Assembly (NCBI RefSeq): GCF_900130065.1
Contig: NZ_FQXV01000005.1
Coordinates: 124,001 to 188,000, forward strand
Origin: Sporobacter termitidis DSM 10068
GTDB taxonomy: Bacteria; Bacillota; Clostridia; Oscillospirales; Oscillospiraceae
DNA: 64,000 nucleotides
Direction: 5' to 3'
The notes beneath the pieces are model-generated. The model was not told where the DNA came from. It saw only the letters and a list, made by a program, of their open reading frames with translations, and did not search any database. This document shows, piece by piece, positions 1 through 9,883 of the stretch. The translations under genes were made by a program, and so were the position numbers. The stretch's first letter is position 1. Every line of letters starts with the position of its first letter.

Positions 1-422
1 GCCTGGGTCTGCAGCTCCTCCGCCTTGCGCACGGCGCCCTTCATGCCGGCCGCGCCGGGGGTGAGCACCAGCTCCGCGCCCAGGGCCGTCACCAGCGCCC
101 GCCGCTCCTGGCTCATGGTATCGGGCATGACCACAACGATCTTATAGCCCCGCGCCGCCGCCACGAAGGCCAGCCCCACGCCCGTGTTGCCGCTGGACGG
201 CTCGATGATGACGCTGTCGGGCTTTAAGATGCCGCGCTCCTCCGCGTCGAGGATCATCGCATAGGCGATGCGGTCCTTCACGCTGCCGAGGGGGTTGAAA
301 TACTCCAGCTTGAACAGCAGGTCCGACTCGTGTATCCCCGCCGTTTTCCCAAATCGCCCGGGCCGGAGGATCGGCGTGGCGCCGATCAGGTCGGTCAGGT
401 TGTCTACGATAATGTTTGCCAT
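1..422 (-). CDS. cysK: Cysteine synthase (O-acetylserine sulfhydrylase), N-terminal part, cut by window edge
   Basis: PLP enzyme that joins sulfide to O-acetylserine to give cysteine. Only the first ~140 residues lie in the window; the C-terminus is beyond base 1. The visible part has the family hallmarks: an early [11 protein letters not shown] stretch, the PLP lysine in GSVKDRIA and the substrate loop PSSGNTG. The ATG at 422 follows a TAAGGAGG ribosome site and sits 10 bases after the NifD-like stop, so it is the last visible gene of the leftward operon. It is the third CysK of this island and closest in motif spelling to the copy at 6128-7057. Family assignment is firm; whether sulfide is the physiological nucleophile is unknown. 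Confidence 0.93.
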   Translation of the reverse strand, partial: MANIIVDNLTDLIGATPILRPGRFGKTAGIHESDLLFKLEYFNPLGSVKDRIAYAMILDAEERGILKPDSVIIEPSSGNTGVGLAFVAAARGYKIVVVMPDTMSQERRALVTALGAELVLTPGAAGMKGAVRKAEELQTQ

Positions 423-432
423 ATTGTCCTCC

Positions 433-1971
433 TTAGCCGGCCAGTTCGCTTTGTTTGATATTGTCGGACGTGTCGCTCTCAAACCACGCTTTGCTGAGCG
501 GCAGGCCCACGTTCCGGGAGATGTTCCGGGAAAAATTCGTATTTTTCAGCGCCTTGGCCGCTTTTCGGGCCAGCTCGTAGGCCCCGAGATAGCCCATATA
601 GTTCAGCGTCTGGCCGTACAGCGGTATGCTGGGGATGCCCAGCCGCGAGGACCAGCCGTTGGCGCCGCCGTGGCCGCAGTAGAGATCGGGCTTGAGCTTT
701 TTCAGCAGGTTCAGCTCCTCGGCGGGCTGTCCGGCGGCCACGGTGATCTGCAGATTCGGGTCGAACAGATCGTCGATGATGTCCTCGACGAAGCGGTCGA
801 CGTTGTGCGCCTTGATGCCTGTGAGCTTCATGCCCAGGTCTCTGGCAAAGAAGTCGGCCGTGGTGAGAATGCGCAGCTCTCCGCCGCCGACATAGACGCT
901 TTTGCCCTCCAGCACCGCGCGGAACGGCTTGAGCGCTTCCTGCAGCTGCGTGTTTTCCAGCTCGATGACGCGCTCGGCCTCCTCTTCCAGGCCGAAGAAT
1001 TTTGCGATCTCGCGCACCCACTGGTTGGTGCTGCGGATGCCGATGGGCAGGGTGTCGATGATATACGGGATGCCGAAGCGCTCTTTCAGGTGGCCCAGCA
1101 GATAATCGTCGTGGGTGGCGCAGATGCTGACATTTAAAGCAGCCTCGCCGATGCGCGCCAGGTCGTCCAGCGACGCGTGCAGCGGCAGGACGCGGGGTAT
1201 CAGGCCCAGCGACGCCACGATCCGCGACAGCTCCGCTTCGTCGCCGCTGGAGTTGGACCCTACGTTGAAAATGTTCACCGTGCGGGAGATGTTGTAGCGC
1301 TTCAGCGCGTCCCGCCCCTCGTCCGGGAACACCTGGCCGTACTCCTGGATCGGGTCGGCCAGATGCCGCAGGAGGGCGTGATACGCGCTGTCGTAGCCGG
1401 AGGCGACGTACCGGCTCTTCAGCCCCTCGCAGTGCACGGGCACGATCTTTGCGGAAATGCGGCCGTCCAGCTCCGAGGCCAGCGAATCGATGTCATCGCC
1501 GATGATGCCCGGCACGCAGCCGTTGGCCACGATGATCGCCTCGGGGTGGTAGCGCGTTTCGGCGTAGAGTATGGCCCGACGCAGCTTATCCAGGCCCCCG
1601 TGGATCACGTCGACCTCCGTCATGTTGGTGTGCAGCCATATAAACTCCTCGGCGGGCTTGCCTTTGGAGGCGCGCATCGTTTTGCGCAGTCCTCCGGAGC
1701 CGAGAAAGTTTGAGCTGCACCCCAGGGGCGAATGGACGATCACCACCACGTTTGTAAAGCTGCTGACGATGCCCAGGGCAAGGTTCAGCTGGCAGCCGCC
1801 GCTCTGCGCGAACTTCCGGCTTTGGAGCTGGGCGCAGCCGGCCTTGACGTCGCGGGTCAGCTGTCCGCAGCCGCCGCAGTAGGCGGAGCAGACACCGATG
1901 CGGGTCTCGCGCACCGGCGGGGTGACCGTACGCGCAAAGTCGTACGTCAATTCATCAATGTATTTTGCCAT
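433..1971 (-). CDS. Nitrogenase-like component 1 alpha subunit (NifD/NifE/BchN superfamily), copy A
   Basis: 512-residue homologue of the nitrogenase MoFe alpha subunit. Cys60 ([10 protein letters not shown]), Cys85 (HSPLGCS) and Cys152 ([10 protein letters not shown]) match the three NifD P-cluster cysteines, and Cys284 ([10 protein letters not shown]) matches the FeMo-co ligand Cys275. By hand alignment the residues equivalent to NifD Gln191, His195 and His442 are Val189, Tyr193 and a Tyr in GIPSIPLYG, so N2 reduction is unlikely. The N-terminus carries four extra cysteines (28, 32, 35, 46). Partner of the NifK-like gene just upstream (13-base gap). No NifH-type reductase is encoded in the window. 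By context (CysK, sulfonate-type importer, corrinoid methyltransferases) it may reduce an organic sulfur compound; that is inference. Confidence 0.9.
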   Translation of the reverse strand: MAKYIDELTYDFARTVTPPVRETRIGVCSAYCGGCGQLTRDVKAGCAQLQSRKFAQSGGCQLNLALGIVSSFTNVVVIVHSPLGCSSNFLGSGGLRKTMRASKGKPAEEFIWLHTNMTEVDVIHGGLDKLRRAILYAETRYHPEAIIVANGCVPGIIGDDIDSLASELDGRISAKIVPVHCEGLKSRYVASGYDSAYHALLRHLADPIQEYGQVFPDEGRDALKRYNISRTVNIFNVGSNSSGDEAELSRIVASLGLIPRVLPLHASLDDLARIGEAALNVSICATHDDYLLGHLKERFGIPYIIDTLPIGIRSTNQWVREIAKFFGLEEEAERVIELENTQLQEALKPFRAVLEGKSVYVGGGELRILTTADFFARDLGMKLTGIKAHNVDRFVEDIIDDLFDPNLQITVAAGQPAEELNLLKKLKPDLYCGHGGANGWSSRLGIPSIPLYGQTLNYMGYLGAYELARKAAKALKNTNFSRNISRNVGLPLSKAWFESDTSDNIKQSELAG

Positions 1972-1984
1972 TTGCGATTTCCTC

Positions 1985-3319
1985 CTATCTCGCCGAAACC
2001 AGATTTGTCAATAGGTCCTCCACGAAGGTGAGCGCCCCGCGGAACCCCACGTAGCCCTTGCTCAGCACCACGCGGTTGGTCACGGGGAAGGCGACGGACA
2101 AAAAGCCCGCGCCCAGCTTTTCGGCAAGGCTGCTCTCGATGACGCTGCCGACCACGTACGCCGGAGACAGCGCGTCGTAATACTTGCCGTTGTTGTTGCG
2201 CGGCCAGCTGTTGCGGACGTGCTCGAGGAGCAGGCCGGCGTTCTGCTCAAAAATGACCCGGGGCTTCGCTGCCGAGCTGATGTCGTCAAAGCGGGCCGCG
2301 TAGAGCTTTTGCTCATCCTCTTCCTCAATGTCGTTGACCGCCACAAGGTGCGGTATCCAGCCCAGGTCGTTGGCGAGGAAGCGGGTGATCGCGTGGGCGT
2401 AGTAGCTGTCGGCGGCGACGATGGCGTAACGCTGGAAGTCCAGGTCGGCATAGATATCGACAATGCGTTCAAGAAAGGAATAATACTCGGCTTTTTCAGC
2501 CGCGATGACCGCCTCGATCAGCGCGGGATCGACGTTCAGCGCGCCGCCTATCTGGCGCAGGAAGCTTTCCGTCCCGGACGGGCCGATGGGCAGCTCGGCG
2601 TTCACGTACGGGATACCGGCGCGGGCGCAGAGCCGTTCGGCCGGGTCAAGTCCCGCCGCGGGCGACAGCACGGCGCTGAGGGCGGCGGAGCCGTACCCGC
2701 GGATATCGGCGACGGTGTCGCCGGTGGCGAAAAAGGTGTTGGCCTTTACGCCGATTTTGGCCAGCAGAATCTTCAGCTGGTCGAGATTGCCCTTGAAAAA
2801 CACGTCCTGCCCCGGCACGACGCCGAAGAGGTTGACCGTTTTTTCCTCCCGCGCGGCCGCGGGCTCTATGACATTCTCCACCAGCGCGTTCATGACCGCG
2901 TCATAGCCCTTCAGGGCGTTGCCGCGGAAGCCGGGCGTGCTGACGCCGATGACGTTCCTGTCCTTAAAGCGGTTTGCCACGGCCACGGCATCGTCGCCGA
3001 TGATCTCCACCTGGCAGCCGGTGACGACCACATAAAGGTCGCCGTCCAGGGCAAACAGGGTGCTTTCTATCTGCTCGGCCAGCCGCCCTTCCCCGCCGAA
3101 GACGACATTGTTCTCGGCGATATTGGAGGTGGAGAGCATCGTACCGCCGCAGTATCCCACGCCGCGGTATCCCGCCGCGACGTTGTATGTATTCGAAAGA
3201 TAGTTGGCGCAGCCGCCTGCGGCGTGGATGATGGGGACAACGTGATGCAGCCCCTCCAGCGTGCTGATGGCGCCGCCAAGCGCGCAGGCAAATTTTGCCC
3301 GTTCAATAAAATCAGTCAT
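1985..3319 (-). CDS. Nitrogenase-like component 1 beta subunit (NifK superfamily), copy A
   Basis: 444-residue NifK-like protein. Cys12 (FACALGGAISTLEG), Cys37 (HAAGGC) and Cys102 (VTGCQVEIIGDD) align with the beta-subunit P-cluster cysteines, and SNIAENNVVFGG matches the NifK segment SMTEDAAVFGG. It is shorter than nitrogenase NifK (about 520), lacking the long N-terminal extension. The ATG at 3319 is chosen over an in-frame GTG at 3328 because AGGTGATT is then correctly spaced. In this operon beta precedes alpha, the reverse of copy B at 15583. It should form an alpha2beta2 iron-sulfur reductase with the 433-1971 product; the substrate is unknown. Confidence 0.9.
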   Translation of the reverse strand: MTDFIERAKFACALGGAISTLEGLHHVVPIIHAAGGCANYLSNTYNVAAGYRGVGYCGGTMLSTSNIAENNVVFGGEGRLAEQIESTLFALDGDLYVVVTGCQVEIIGDDAVAVANRFKDRNVIGVSTPGFRGNALKGYDAVMNALVENVIEPAAAREEKTVNLFGVVPGQDVFFKGNLDQLKILLAKIGVKANTFFATGDTVADIRGYGSAALSAVLSPAAGLDPAERLCARAGIPYVNAELPIGPSGTESFLRQIGGALNVDPALIEAVIAAEKAEYYSFLERIVDIYADLDFQRYAIVAADSYYAHAITRFLANDLGWIPHLVAVNDIEEEDEQKLYAARFDDISSAAKPRVIFEQNAGLLLEHVRNSWPRNNNGKYYDALSPAYVVGSVIESSLAEKLGAGFLSVAFPVTNRVVLSKGYVGFRGALTFVEDLLTNLVSAR

Positions 3320-3328
3320 TTTAATCAC

Positions 3329-3997
3329 CTACGAATTATTTAACAATTTACCGTTCTGCATTTCCAATCGCCTGCAGTCCAGCCCGGCGAGCCCGCCGGT
3401 TTCGTGCGTCACGACGAGCACGGCCGCGCCGGACCGCGCCGCATCGGCAAAGAGGGCGAACACGGCCGCCGCGTTCGCCGCGTCCAGGTCGGATACGGGC
3501 TCGTCGGCAATCAGCAGCCTGGGCGTGTTCAGCAGCCCGCGGGCGATGGACACGCGGCGCAGCTCGCCGCCGGAGAGCTCCGCGGGGTACTGCCCCGCCA
3601 GGTGCGCGATGCCCACCCGCTCCAGCAGCTCCCGCGCTTTTGCCGAAGGGTCGGCGCGCGCGCCGAGATAATACGGCAGGCAGACGTTTTCGAGCACCGT
3701 CAGGTTGGCCAGGATACTGTGGCCCTGGGGGATGTAGCCGATTTCTCCGCGGCGCAGGCGGGAAAGGGCGTCGTCGTCCAGCTTTGTCAGTTCCTTGTTG
3801 TCAAAGACGGCCGTGCCGCCGTCGGGCGGGATGATGCCCGCGAGCATATTGAGGAACGTGCTCTTCCCGCTGCCGGAGTGGCCGCTGACGACGGCGAATT
3901 CTCCCCCGTCAAGCGTGAAGTCCACGCCGTCCACGGCGTTAAAGGCGTCTTTGCCGCGTTTATAGCGTTTGGTGAGTTTGCGGACGTCCAGCAGCAT
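3329..3997 (-). CDS. ABC transporter ATPase, LolD/MacB type
   Basis: 222-residue ATP-binding subunit of the MacB/LolD/FtsE class. Walker A GHSGSGKST, signature LSGGELRR, Walker B LLIADEPVSDLD and the switch histidine in VVTHE are intact. Start and stop overlap as TAATG with the FtsX-like permease upstream, so the two form one transporter. The pair sits between the SsuB-type ATPase and the nifK-like gene on the same strand, hence part of the nitrogenase-like operon. Such pairs usually work on lipids, peptides or envelope stress rather than classic import. No MacA-type adaptor is nearby. Its cargo is unknown. Confidence 0.88.
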   Translation of the reverse strand: MLLDVRKLTKRYKRGKDAFNAVDGVDFTLDGGEFAVVSGHSGSGKSTFLNMLAGIIPPDGGTAVFDNKELTKLDDDALSRLRRGEIGYIPQGHSILANLTVLENVCLPYYLGARADPSAKARELLERVGIAHLAGQYPAELSGGELRRVSIARGLLNTPRLLIADEPVSDLDAANAAAVFALFADAARSGAAVLVVTHETGGLAGLDCRRLEMQNGKLLNNS

Positions 3998-5217
3998 TAT
4001 TCTCCTTCCCTCGTCAGCGCGTATGTGGCGAGCCTGCCGATTTTTCCAGTTGAGCGCAGCGAGGCCAGCGGCCCCGTGACAAAGGCCAGGATGAACCCGC
4101 CGCCGATGAGGCCCGCCAGCACGGCGCCGGACGGGCGCAGATACGGAATGTCGGCGCTGAGCCCGATGGCCGTCCCGAACGGGAAATAGATCACGCAGAC
4201 GAGCGCCGCGCCGAGCAGCGCCCCGGCAAAGCTCACCAGCGCCGACTCGGACAGGACGACGCGCGTGAGCTGCCGGCGCGTGGCCCCCAGGGCACGGTAG
4301 ACGCCGAACTCCCGTTTCCGCTCATTGACCGACACGCTGAAGAGTATCGCCAGCACCCCGGCGGCGATGACCCACAGGAGCACGATCAGGACGCCGAAGA
4401 GCTTCAGCAGCGCGTTCAGGTCATGGGAAACATCGCCGAGCATCGCCTGCGTCAGGACGACGCCCACGCCCTCCTGGCGGAAATCGTAGCGTATGGAGCG
4501 GGCGAAGTCGTCAAGCTTTACGCCGGGCTTCACATCGACCACGAGGCTCGACACAACGCCGCTGCCGTCGGGGACATTCTCGCCGCCCAGGGCCGCGTAG
4601 TCCCGCAGGGCGACCTGCGCCGTGGGCATATCGGCGAATACGGAGGTATCGAAGCCCATACCCGTCCGCTCCAGCTTGGCGGCGACGGTGTACTGGCGGT
4701 TGAAGAACGTCAGCTTTTGGCCGGGCGTGCCCAAAATGGAGTTGCCGACGACGATCTCGCCCGCCGGCAGGCCGCCCTGCAGTTTTTCGGACAGCCACGG
4801 CGAAATGACAAAATCTGTTTTGGGGTCAAAGCCGATAAACTGTACCACCGACGAGCAGTGCGGCGAGTCGAAGGAGGCGATAAACAGCTGCGGAGAAACC
4901 TGTTCGATCCCGTCCGCCGCCATCAGCCGCGCGGCGAGCGCCGGCTCAAAGTAAAACGCGCTCGGCTCGCCGCGCAGCAGCGCGCCCTCGGCCTTGTTTT
5001 CATAGCCCGCCGGGACGAGGAGCGCGTCCGCCCCCAGACGCGCCGCCGTGCTGCGGGTGCCGCTCAAAAGGCTGGCCGCCAGCAGCGACCCGCCCGTCAG
5101 CGCGAAGGCCAGCAGCGCCACCAGTCCCGCCTGGCACAGCGCCCTGTAATACCGACGGCTGATGTTGCGCAGGGCAAGCGCGTTGACGACGCCGTACCTT
5201 TTCCAGCTTTTCACCAT
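3997..5217 (-). CDS. ABC transporter permease, FtsX/MacB family
   Basis: 406-residue membrane protein: an N-terminal transmembrane helix (about residues 30-50), a large extracytoplasmic domain (about 55-270), then three C-terminal helices in the FtsX pattern, including the NERKREFGVYRALGAT coupling segment. ATG at 5217 is preceded by AAGGTGATT; longer in-frame extension upstream runs into the preceding ATPase gene in another frame and is rejected. It pairs with the overlapping ATPase at 3329-3997. The domain between helices 1 and 2 is MacB-like in position, though I cannot assign a ligand. Its place inside the sulfur/nitrogenase-like operon suggests export or envelope handling of a compound of the pathway, which is speculative. 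Confidence 0.85.
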   Translation of the reverse strand: MVKSWKRYGVVNALALRNISRRYYRALCQAGLVALLAFALTGGSLLAASLLSGTRSTAARLGADALLVPAGYENKAEGALLRGEPSAFYFEPALAARLMAADGIEQVSPQLFIASFDSPHCSSVVQFIGFDPKTDFVISPWLSEKLQGGLPAGEIVVGNSILGTPGQKLTFFNRQYTVAAKLERTGMGFDTSVFADMPTAQVALRDYAALGGENVPDGSGVVSSLVVDVKPGVKLDDFARSIRYDFRQEGVGVVLTQAMLGDVSHDLNALLKLFGVLIVLLWVIAAGVLAILFSVSVNERKREFGVYRALGATRRQLTRVVLSESALVSFAGALLGAALVCVIYFPFGTAIGLSADIPYLRPSGAVLAGLIGGGFILAFVTGPLASLRSTGKIGRLATYALTREGE

Positions 5218-5260
5218 AATCACCTTCTTTACGAGGCCAGACCGGGGGCCTTCATTTTCA

Positions 5261-6103
5261 TCAAAGGACCGCGTCGGGCATAATCTTATCCGCAACGCTC
5301 TCCGCCGGCAGGCGCGCCGCCGCGCCGGCGGGCTCGCGGTTATCCTGGAGCAGCTCCCAGACGCGGTGGTACAGCAGGTTGAAGTCGGGGGTGTTGCGCA
5401 CGCTGCCGATGCGCCTCGGGCGCGGCAGGTCGATGTCGATGACCTCCTTGACGGCGCCGGGGGACCGGGAGAGCACCGCGACCTTATCGGCCAGGCCGAC
5501 CGCTTCCTCGATGTTGTGGGTGACAAAGAGCACCGTCTTGCCCGTCTTTTCCCAGATTGACAGCAGCTCATCCTGCATGACTTCGCGGGTTTGCGCGTCC
5601 ACCGCGGCGAAGGGCTCATCCATCAGCAGCACATCCGGGTCGTAAGCGAGGATACGCGCAATCGCGGCGCGCTGCTGCATGCCGCCGGAGAGCTCGTAGG
5701 GATAGTGGTTCTCAAATCCCGCAAGGTCCACCAGCTTTATGTAGTGGTCGCTGATTTCCCGGCGTTCCTTTCTGGGCACGCCCTTGATTTCCAGCCCAAG
5801 CTCCACATTTTTGCGCACCGTCCGCCACGGGAACAGCGCGTAGCCCTGCAGGACGATACCGCGGTCCAGCGCCGGGCCCTCCACAGGCTTGTCGTCAATG
5901 AGTATCTGCCCGGTTTCGGGCCTGGACAGGCCGATCAGCAGATCCAGCAGCGTCGACTTGCCGCAGCCGGACGGCCCGACGATGGTGACGAACTCCCCCT
6001 GATCGATCGACAGGTTGAAGTCCCTGAGGGCGTAGAACTTTTCCGTCTTGCTTCCTTTTTTTCCATAGGTGCGGCTGAGGTTTTTAATTTCGATTTTAGC
6101 CAT
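5261..6103 (-). CDS. ABC importer ATPase, SsuB/TauB/NrtD family
   Basis: 280-residue ATPase of the nitrate/sulfonate/taurine importer class. Walker A GPSGCGKST, Q-loop VLQGYALFPW, signature LSGGMQQR, Walker B VLLMDEPFAAVD and the FVTHNIEEA switch are all visible. It energises the two permeases at 8302-9072 and 9094-9879 with the binding protein at 7071-8171, although a cysK gene is inserted between them. This family imports sulfonates, taurine, nitrate or thiamine precursors; cysK and the neighbours favour a sulfur compound. ATG at 6103; the gene ends 43 bases before the FtsX-like permease. Confidence 0.92.
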   Translation of the reverse strand: MAKIEIKNLSRTYGKKGSKTEKFYALRDFNLSIDQGEFVTIVGPSGCGKSTLLDLLIGLSRPETGQILIDDKPVEGPALDRGIVLQGYALFPWRTVRKNVELGLEIKGVPRKERREISDHYIKLVDLAGFENHYPYELSGGMQQRAAIARILAYDPDVLLMDEPFAAVDAQTREVMQDELLSIWEKTGKTVLFVTHNIEEAVGLADKVAVLSRSPGAVKEVIDIDLPRPRRIGSVRNTPDFNLLYHRVWELLQDNREPAGAAARLPAESVADKIMPDAVL

Positions 6104-6127
6104 TTGCGTCTCCTTCGATCATCAGCG

Positions 6128-7057
6128 TTACTCTTCTGCAAACAGCACGGTGGAGAGGTACCGCTCGCCCGTATCGGGCAGCACGGCGACAATGCGCCTG
6201 CCCTTGTTCTCGGGGCGCCTGCCAAGCTCCAGGGCCGCGAACGCCGCCGCGCCCGAGGACAGGCCGACCAGCAGCCCCTCGACCCTGCCCAGCGCGCGCG
6301 CCGTGTTCAGCGCGTCCTCATTGGATACGGCAACGATCTCGTCAATCAGCGCGCTGTTCAGCACGTCCGGGACGAAGCCCGCGCCGATGCCCTGAATGAT
6401 GTGCGACCCGGGCTTGCCGCCGGAGAGCACGGGCGAATTTTTCGGCTCGACGGCCACGATTTTCACCTCGGGGTTAAGCGTTTTCAAAACCTCTCCCACG
6501 CCGGTGAGCGTCCCGCCCGTGCCCACGCCCGCGACAAAAAAGTCGACTTTGCCCTCTGTGTCGCGCCATATCTCAACGGCGGTGGTGGCGCGGTGGATGG
6601 CGGGATTGGCGGGGTTGGAAAACTGCTGCAAAATAACGGAATTAGGAATCTCCTCCTTGAGCGCCTCCGCTTTGGCGATGGCCCCCTTCATCCCCTCGGG
6701 GCCGGGCGTGAGGACCAGCTCGGCGCCAAGGGCGCGCAGGAGGTTGCGGCGCTCCACGCTCATCGTTTCAGGCATGGTGAGGATGACCCTGTAGCCCTTG
6801 ATGGCGGCCACGAACGCCAGCGCGAGGCCGGTGTTGCCGCTGGTGGGCTCGATGATGACGCTGTCCGGCTTCAGCTGGCCGCGCTCCTCCGCGTCCTTGA
6901 TCATGGCGTAGCCGATGCGGTCCTTGACGCTCCCCAGCGGATTGAAGTACTCCAGCTTGAGCAGGACGTCCGCCTTGATGCCCCCGCGCCGGAGAAGGAT
7001 GCCGGGGCGCAGCAGCGGCGTGTTGCCTATCAGCTGCGTAAGATTGTCGGCAATCAT
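6128..7057 (-). CDS. cysK: Cysteine synthase (O-acetylserine sulfhydrylase)
   Basis: Complete 309-residue PLP-dependent CysK. It has [11 protein letters not shown] near the start, the Schiff-base lysine in GSVKDRIG, the substrate loop PTSGNTG, the phosphate-binding [10 protein letters not shown] and the C-terminal [11 protein letters not shown]. Length is normal for the family. It lies between the binding protein (7071-8171) and the SsuB-type ATPase, 13 and 24 bases away, so it is cotranscribed with the importer. That linkage suggests the imported compound yields the sulfide or thiol used here. One of three CysK genes in 14 kb. Confidence 0.95.
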   Translation of the reverse strand: MIADNLTQLIGNTPLLRPGILLRRGGIKADVLLKLEYFNPLGSVKDRIGYAMIKDAEERGQLKPDSVIIEPTSGNTGLALAFVAAIKGYRVILTMPETMSVERRNLLRALGAELVLTPGPEGMKGAIAKAEALKEEIPNSVILQQFSNPANPAIHRATTAVEIWRDTEGKVDFFVAGVGTGGTLTGVGEVLKTLNPEVKIVAVEPKNSPVLSGGKPGSHIIQGIGAGFVPDVLNSALIDEIVAVSNEDALNTARALGRVEGLLVGLSSGAAAFAALELGRRPENKGRRIVAVLPDTGERYLSTVLFAEE

Positions 7058-7070
7058 AACGGCCTCCGGC

Positions 7071-8171
7071 TCAGGACAGCTCGGGCTCGAATTTAAAGGT
7101 GACCATATCGTCTACGGTGACCTGCCCCTGCTTCAGGGCGCCCGAGCTGACAAGATCGTCGATCCACGGCTGGACGTAGCTGCGGGGGATGCCGTCCCCT
7201 TCATAATAATAGTGCGTGGCGTGGACCTCCTGCTTGATATGCTCGGCGGTCAGCTTGGCGGCTTCGTCGGGGTTTGCGTTGATCCATGTCTGGGCCTTCT
7301 TCACCGCGTTGACGAAGTGCTGGACGTTTTCGGGATATTGGGCGATATAATCGTCGGTAAAAGCATAGAAGAAGGTACCGGCGGCGGCGCCGAGGCCGGC
7401 GTCGAAGGAATCCGCGATCTGCTTATAGCCCGCCTGCTCGGCAAGGTAATAGAACGGCGGGTGGATGAACACGAGGTCCAGCTGTCCCTGCTCCAGGGCC
7501 TGCAGGGCCGCCGTCGTCGAATCCATCTGCACGTACTCGATGCGGGATTTATCCAGGCCGTTATGCTCGAAGATCGCGTTCAGAATGAAGCTTGTGCACG
7601 TGGGGACCGTGCCGTTGACGGTGATCTTCTGGCCCGATTTGTAATCCTTCAGATCGGCAAGAGAGGTGATGGCGCCGTCCTTGGCGGCGTACAGGCGCAT
7701 ATGCCTGAGCGCCGGGTCGACATCCTCCGGCGGGTCGACGATATTCAGCGACACGGCCTTGAGCGTCGCGCCCTGGCTGACCCAGGTGGCCAGCTCGTTG
7801 GGATGTGTGTCCAGCACGTCGTTCGTGCCGTTCAGCAGGGAGGGCAGCTGTGTGGAACCGGCGGGAATTTCACCGGTATACTCGATTTTCAGTCCCTCCT
7901 CGGCGAAGAAGCCCTTCTTATCCGCGACGACGAAAGGCGTCGAGGTGCATTCCAGCTTGCTGGAGGTGCGGATCGTGATCAGGTCGCCGGAGGGCGCCGC
8001 GGAGGACGAGGGAGAGGCGGAGGCCGTCTGGTCCGGGGAGGACGCCGGGCTCTGCGAGGGGGCGGCCGACGCTCCGGAGCTGCCGGAGGCGCAGCCAGTC
8101 AGCAGCGCGGCGCTCATGGCGAGGAGCAGCGCGGCGGCGGATAGTTTGGCATTGAATTTTTTCATTTTCAT
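7071..8171 (-). CDS. ABC importer substrate-binding lipoprotein (SsuA/TauA/THI5-like)
   Basis: 366-residue secreted binding protein. A basic N-terminus and hydrophobic stretch end in the lipobox LLTGC (Cys27), followed by a Ser/Ala/Pro-rich linker to about residue 65; the mature part has the periplasmic-binding fold of the sulfonate/nitrate class ([20 protein letters not shown], then [16 protein letters not shown]). ATG at 8171 is 10 bases after AAAGGAG; a second ATG six bases downstream is possible. It delivers ligand to the two permeases upstream in the operon. Ligand unknown; sulfonate or another organosulfur compound is the contextual guess. Confidence 0.9.
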   Translation of the reverse strand: MKMKKFNAKLSAAALLLAMSAALLTGCASGSSGASAAPSQSPASSPDQTASASPSSSAAPSGDLITIRTSSKLECTSTPFVVADKKGFFAEEGLKIEYTGEIPAGSTQLPSLLNGTNDVLDTHPNELATWVSQGATLKAVSLNIVDPPEDVDPALRHMRLYAAKDGAITSLADLKDYKSGQKITVNGTVPTCTSFILNAIFEHNGLDKSRIEYVQMDSTTAALQALEQGQLDLVFIHPPFYYLAEQAGYKQIADSFDAGLGAAAGTFFYAFTDDYIAQYPENVQHFVNAVKKAQTWINANPDEAAKLTAEHIKQEVHATHYYYEGDGIPRSYVQPWIDDLVSSGALKQGQVTVDDMVTFKFEPELS

Positions 8172-8301
8172 TGGGAAGTATCTCCTTTCTAAATTTGCGC
8201 GCCGTCGGCGCGCGGATATGGCGCGGTTATGGATTTTCATTTTCGACAACAACAACATGAGAGCATTTCTTCTTGCCTCCTCTCACCCTTCTGTTTTCAA
8301 C

Positions 8302-9072
8302 TCAATTAAAGGCTGCTTCTTTCCACACGAGGAATTTCTTTTCCAGCCGCGTGAAGAGAAAGTTGAACAGGATCGCCAATACAGTAATGTATAAAATGGA
8401 ACCGTAGATAAGGTTCAGGTTGTACATGGCCTGCTTTCTGATGTAATACCAGCCCAGGCCGGAGGACGCGCCGATGGTTTCGGCGGCGACGATCATAAAG
8501 AACGCCACGCGTATGGCTATTTTCAGGCCGGTAAAGATGTCGGGCAGGGTATAGGGAAATATGACGCTGATAAAAATTTTCGCCCTGCTCGCCCCCATGG
8601 CCCGGGTGGCGGCGATCAGCTTCAAATCGACGTTTTTCGCCGCCTCCTGCGTGGTGGTCAGGATGGGCCAGATGCAGGCCCAGAACACGATGGCGACCTT
8701 CTCCTGCATGCCGATACCGAAAAGTATCATGAAGATGGGGATGATCGCGAACGGATTTATCTTTTCGCAGACCTTGAAAAAGGGGATAAACAGCCGTTCC
8801 AGCGAGCGGAAATATGTACCCAGCAGAAAGCCGAGGACGTTTCCCACAACGCCGGCCAGGAGGAACCCCAGGCCGATGCGCTTAAAGCTTTCCAGCGTTT
8901 GAAAAAGGAGCTGCTCCTTGGGGTCCACGAAGGCGTGGAGCATGGCGACGACGATTTTGGTGGGCTGCGGCAGCACGCCCCGGGGCGCGTAATACGCGCC
9001 GACCTCCCAGAGGACGAAGAACGCCAGCAGCGGAATAATGGCAATGGTCGCCCGTTTTATTTTACTTTTCAT
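8302..9072 (-). CDS. ABC importer permease, SsuC/TauC family
   Basis: 256-residue inner-membrane permease with about six helices and the cytoplasmic EAA-type loop (EAAKNVDLKLIAATRAMGAS) that contacts the ATPase. It is the second of two adjacent, non-identical permeases, so the importer probably uses a heterodimer instead of the usual SsuC homodimer. Starts at ATG 9072, 21 bases after the first permease. Part of the leftward sulfur/nitrogenase-like operon. About 130 bases separate it from the binding-protein start, without an obvious terminator. Confidence 0.9.
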   Translation of the reverse strand: MKSKIKRATIAIIPLLAFFVLWEVGAYYAPRGVLPQPTKIVVAMLHAFVDPKEQLLFQTLESFKRIGLGFLLAGVVGNVLGFLLGTYFRSLERLFIPFFKVCEKINPFAIIPIFMILFGIGMQEKVAIVFWACIWPILTTTQEAAKNVDLKLIAATRAMGASRAKIFISVIFPYTLPDIFTGLKIAIRVAFFMIVAAETIGASSGLGWYYIRKQAMYNLNLIYGSILYITVLAILFNFLFTRLEKKFLVWKEAAFN

Positions 9073-9093
9073 TCTCAGCTCTCCATTCTCCTC

Positions 9094-9879
9094 TCAGGCC
9101 GCCGCGTCTTCCGGCAGCTGCTTCCATTTGACGATGCGGTTTTCCAGCTTGAGCATCAGGAGGTTCAGCAAAAAGCCGAGCACGGCGGCGAGTATCGCCC
9201 CGAGGTAAATCAGCGGCACCTGGCCCATGCGCTGCGAATGATTGATCAGCCAGCCGATGCCGGATTCTCCGCCCATTGTTTCCGCGCCGATAAGAATGAG
9301 AAAGCAGTTCGTCATGCCCAGGCGGATGCCGCGCATGAGGTTGGGCAATACCGCGGGGAGGATGACCTTGACAAACAGCGTCAGGGGGCCGGCATTCATG
9401 GTGCGCGCGCAGCGGATCAGCTTGGGGTCGATATCCTGAATGCCCTGGATCGTCGTGAACAGCAGCGGCCAGAAGCCCGACCAGAAGATGACGATGGCAA
9501 TGGATTTTTCTCCGGGGCCCCAGATCATCGTAATAACCGGGAACAGGATGTAGGCGGGTATCTGCGAGAGGAACTGCATCAGCGAGCGCAGGGCCAGAGC
9601 CACCTTCGGCACCGCGCCGCCCATCAGAAACGCCAGGGGCAGCCCTCCGGCCACGCACAGCAGGAAGCCGATGAGCACGCGCCGCAGACTGACGCCAACG
9701 TTCAGCAGCACCTGGGGAATCGTCATTTTCACCGCTTCCGTGGCGATGGTGCTGAGCGAGGGCACGTACATCGGATTCGTCCAGCCGAGGCTGGGGGCGA
9801 GCTGCCAGATGACAAGCAGGATGATCAAAAGGTAAAAGCTCATCAGCCGCTTGTTCGCTTTAATAAGGAAACGTTTCAT
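9094..9879 (-). CDS. ABC importer permease, SsuC/TauC family
   Basis: 261-residue permease of the nitrate/sulfonate/taurine class, with an N-terminal hydrophobic helix (SFYLLIILLVIWQLAPS) and the ATPase-coupling loop around IDPKLIRCARTMNAG. The start is taken at ATG 9879, after GGGGTGACGG and four bases past the methyltransferase stop; an upstream in-frame extension would overlap the methyltransferase and is Arg-rich, so it is rejected. It pairs with the permease at 8302-9072. Confidence 0.9.
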   Translation of the reverse strand: MKRFLIKANKRLMSFYLLIILLVIWQLAPSLGWTNPMYVPSLSTIATEAVKMTIPQVLLNVGVSLRRVLIGFLLCVAGGLPLAFLMGGAVPKVALALRSLMQFLSQIPAYILFPVITMIWGPGEKSIAIVIFWSGFWPLLFTTIQGIQDIDPKLIRCARTMNAGPLTLFVKVILPAVLPNLMRGIRLGMTNCFLILIGAETMGGESGIGWLINHSQRMGQVPLIYLGAILAAVLGFLLNLLMLKLENRIVKWKQLPEDAAA

Positions 9880-9883
9880 GCCG

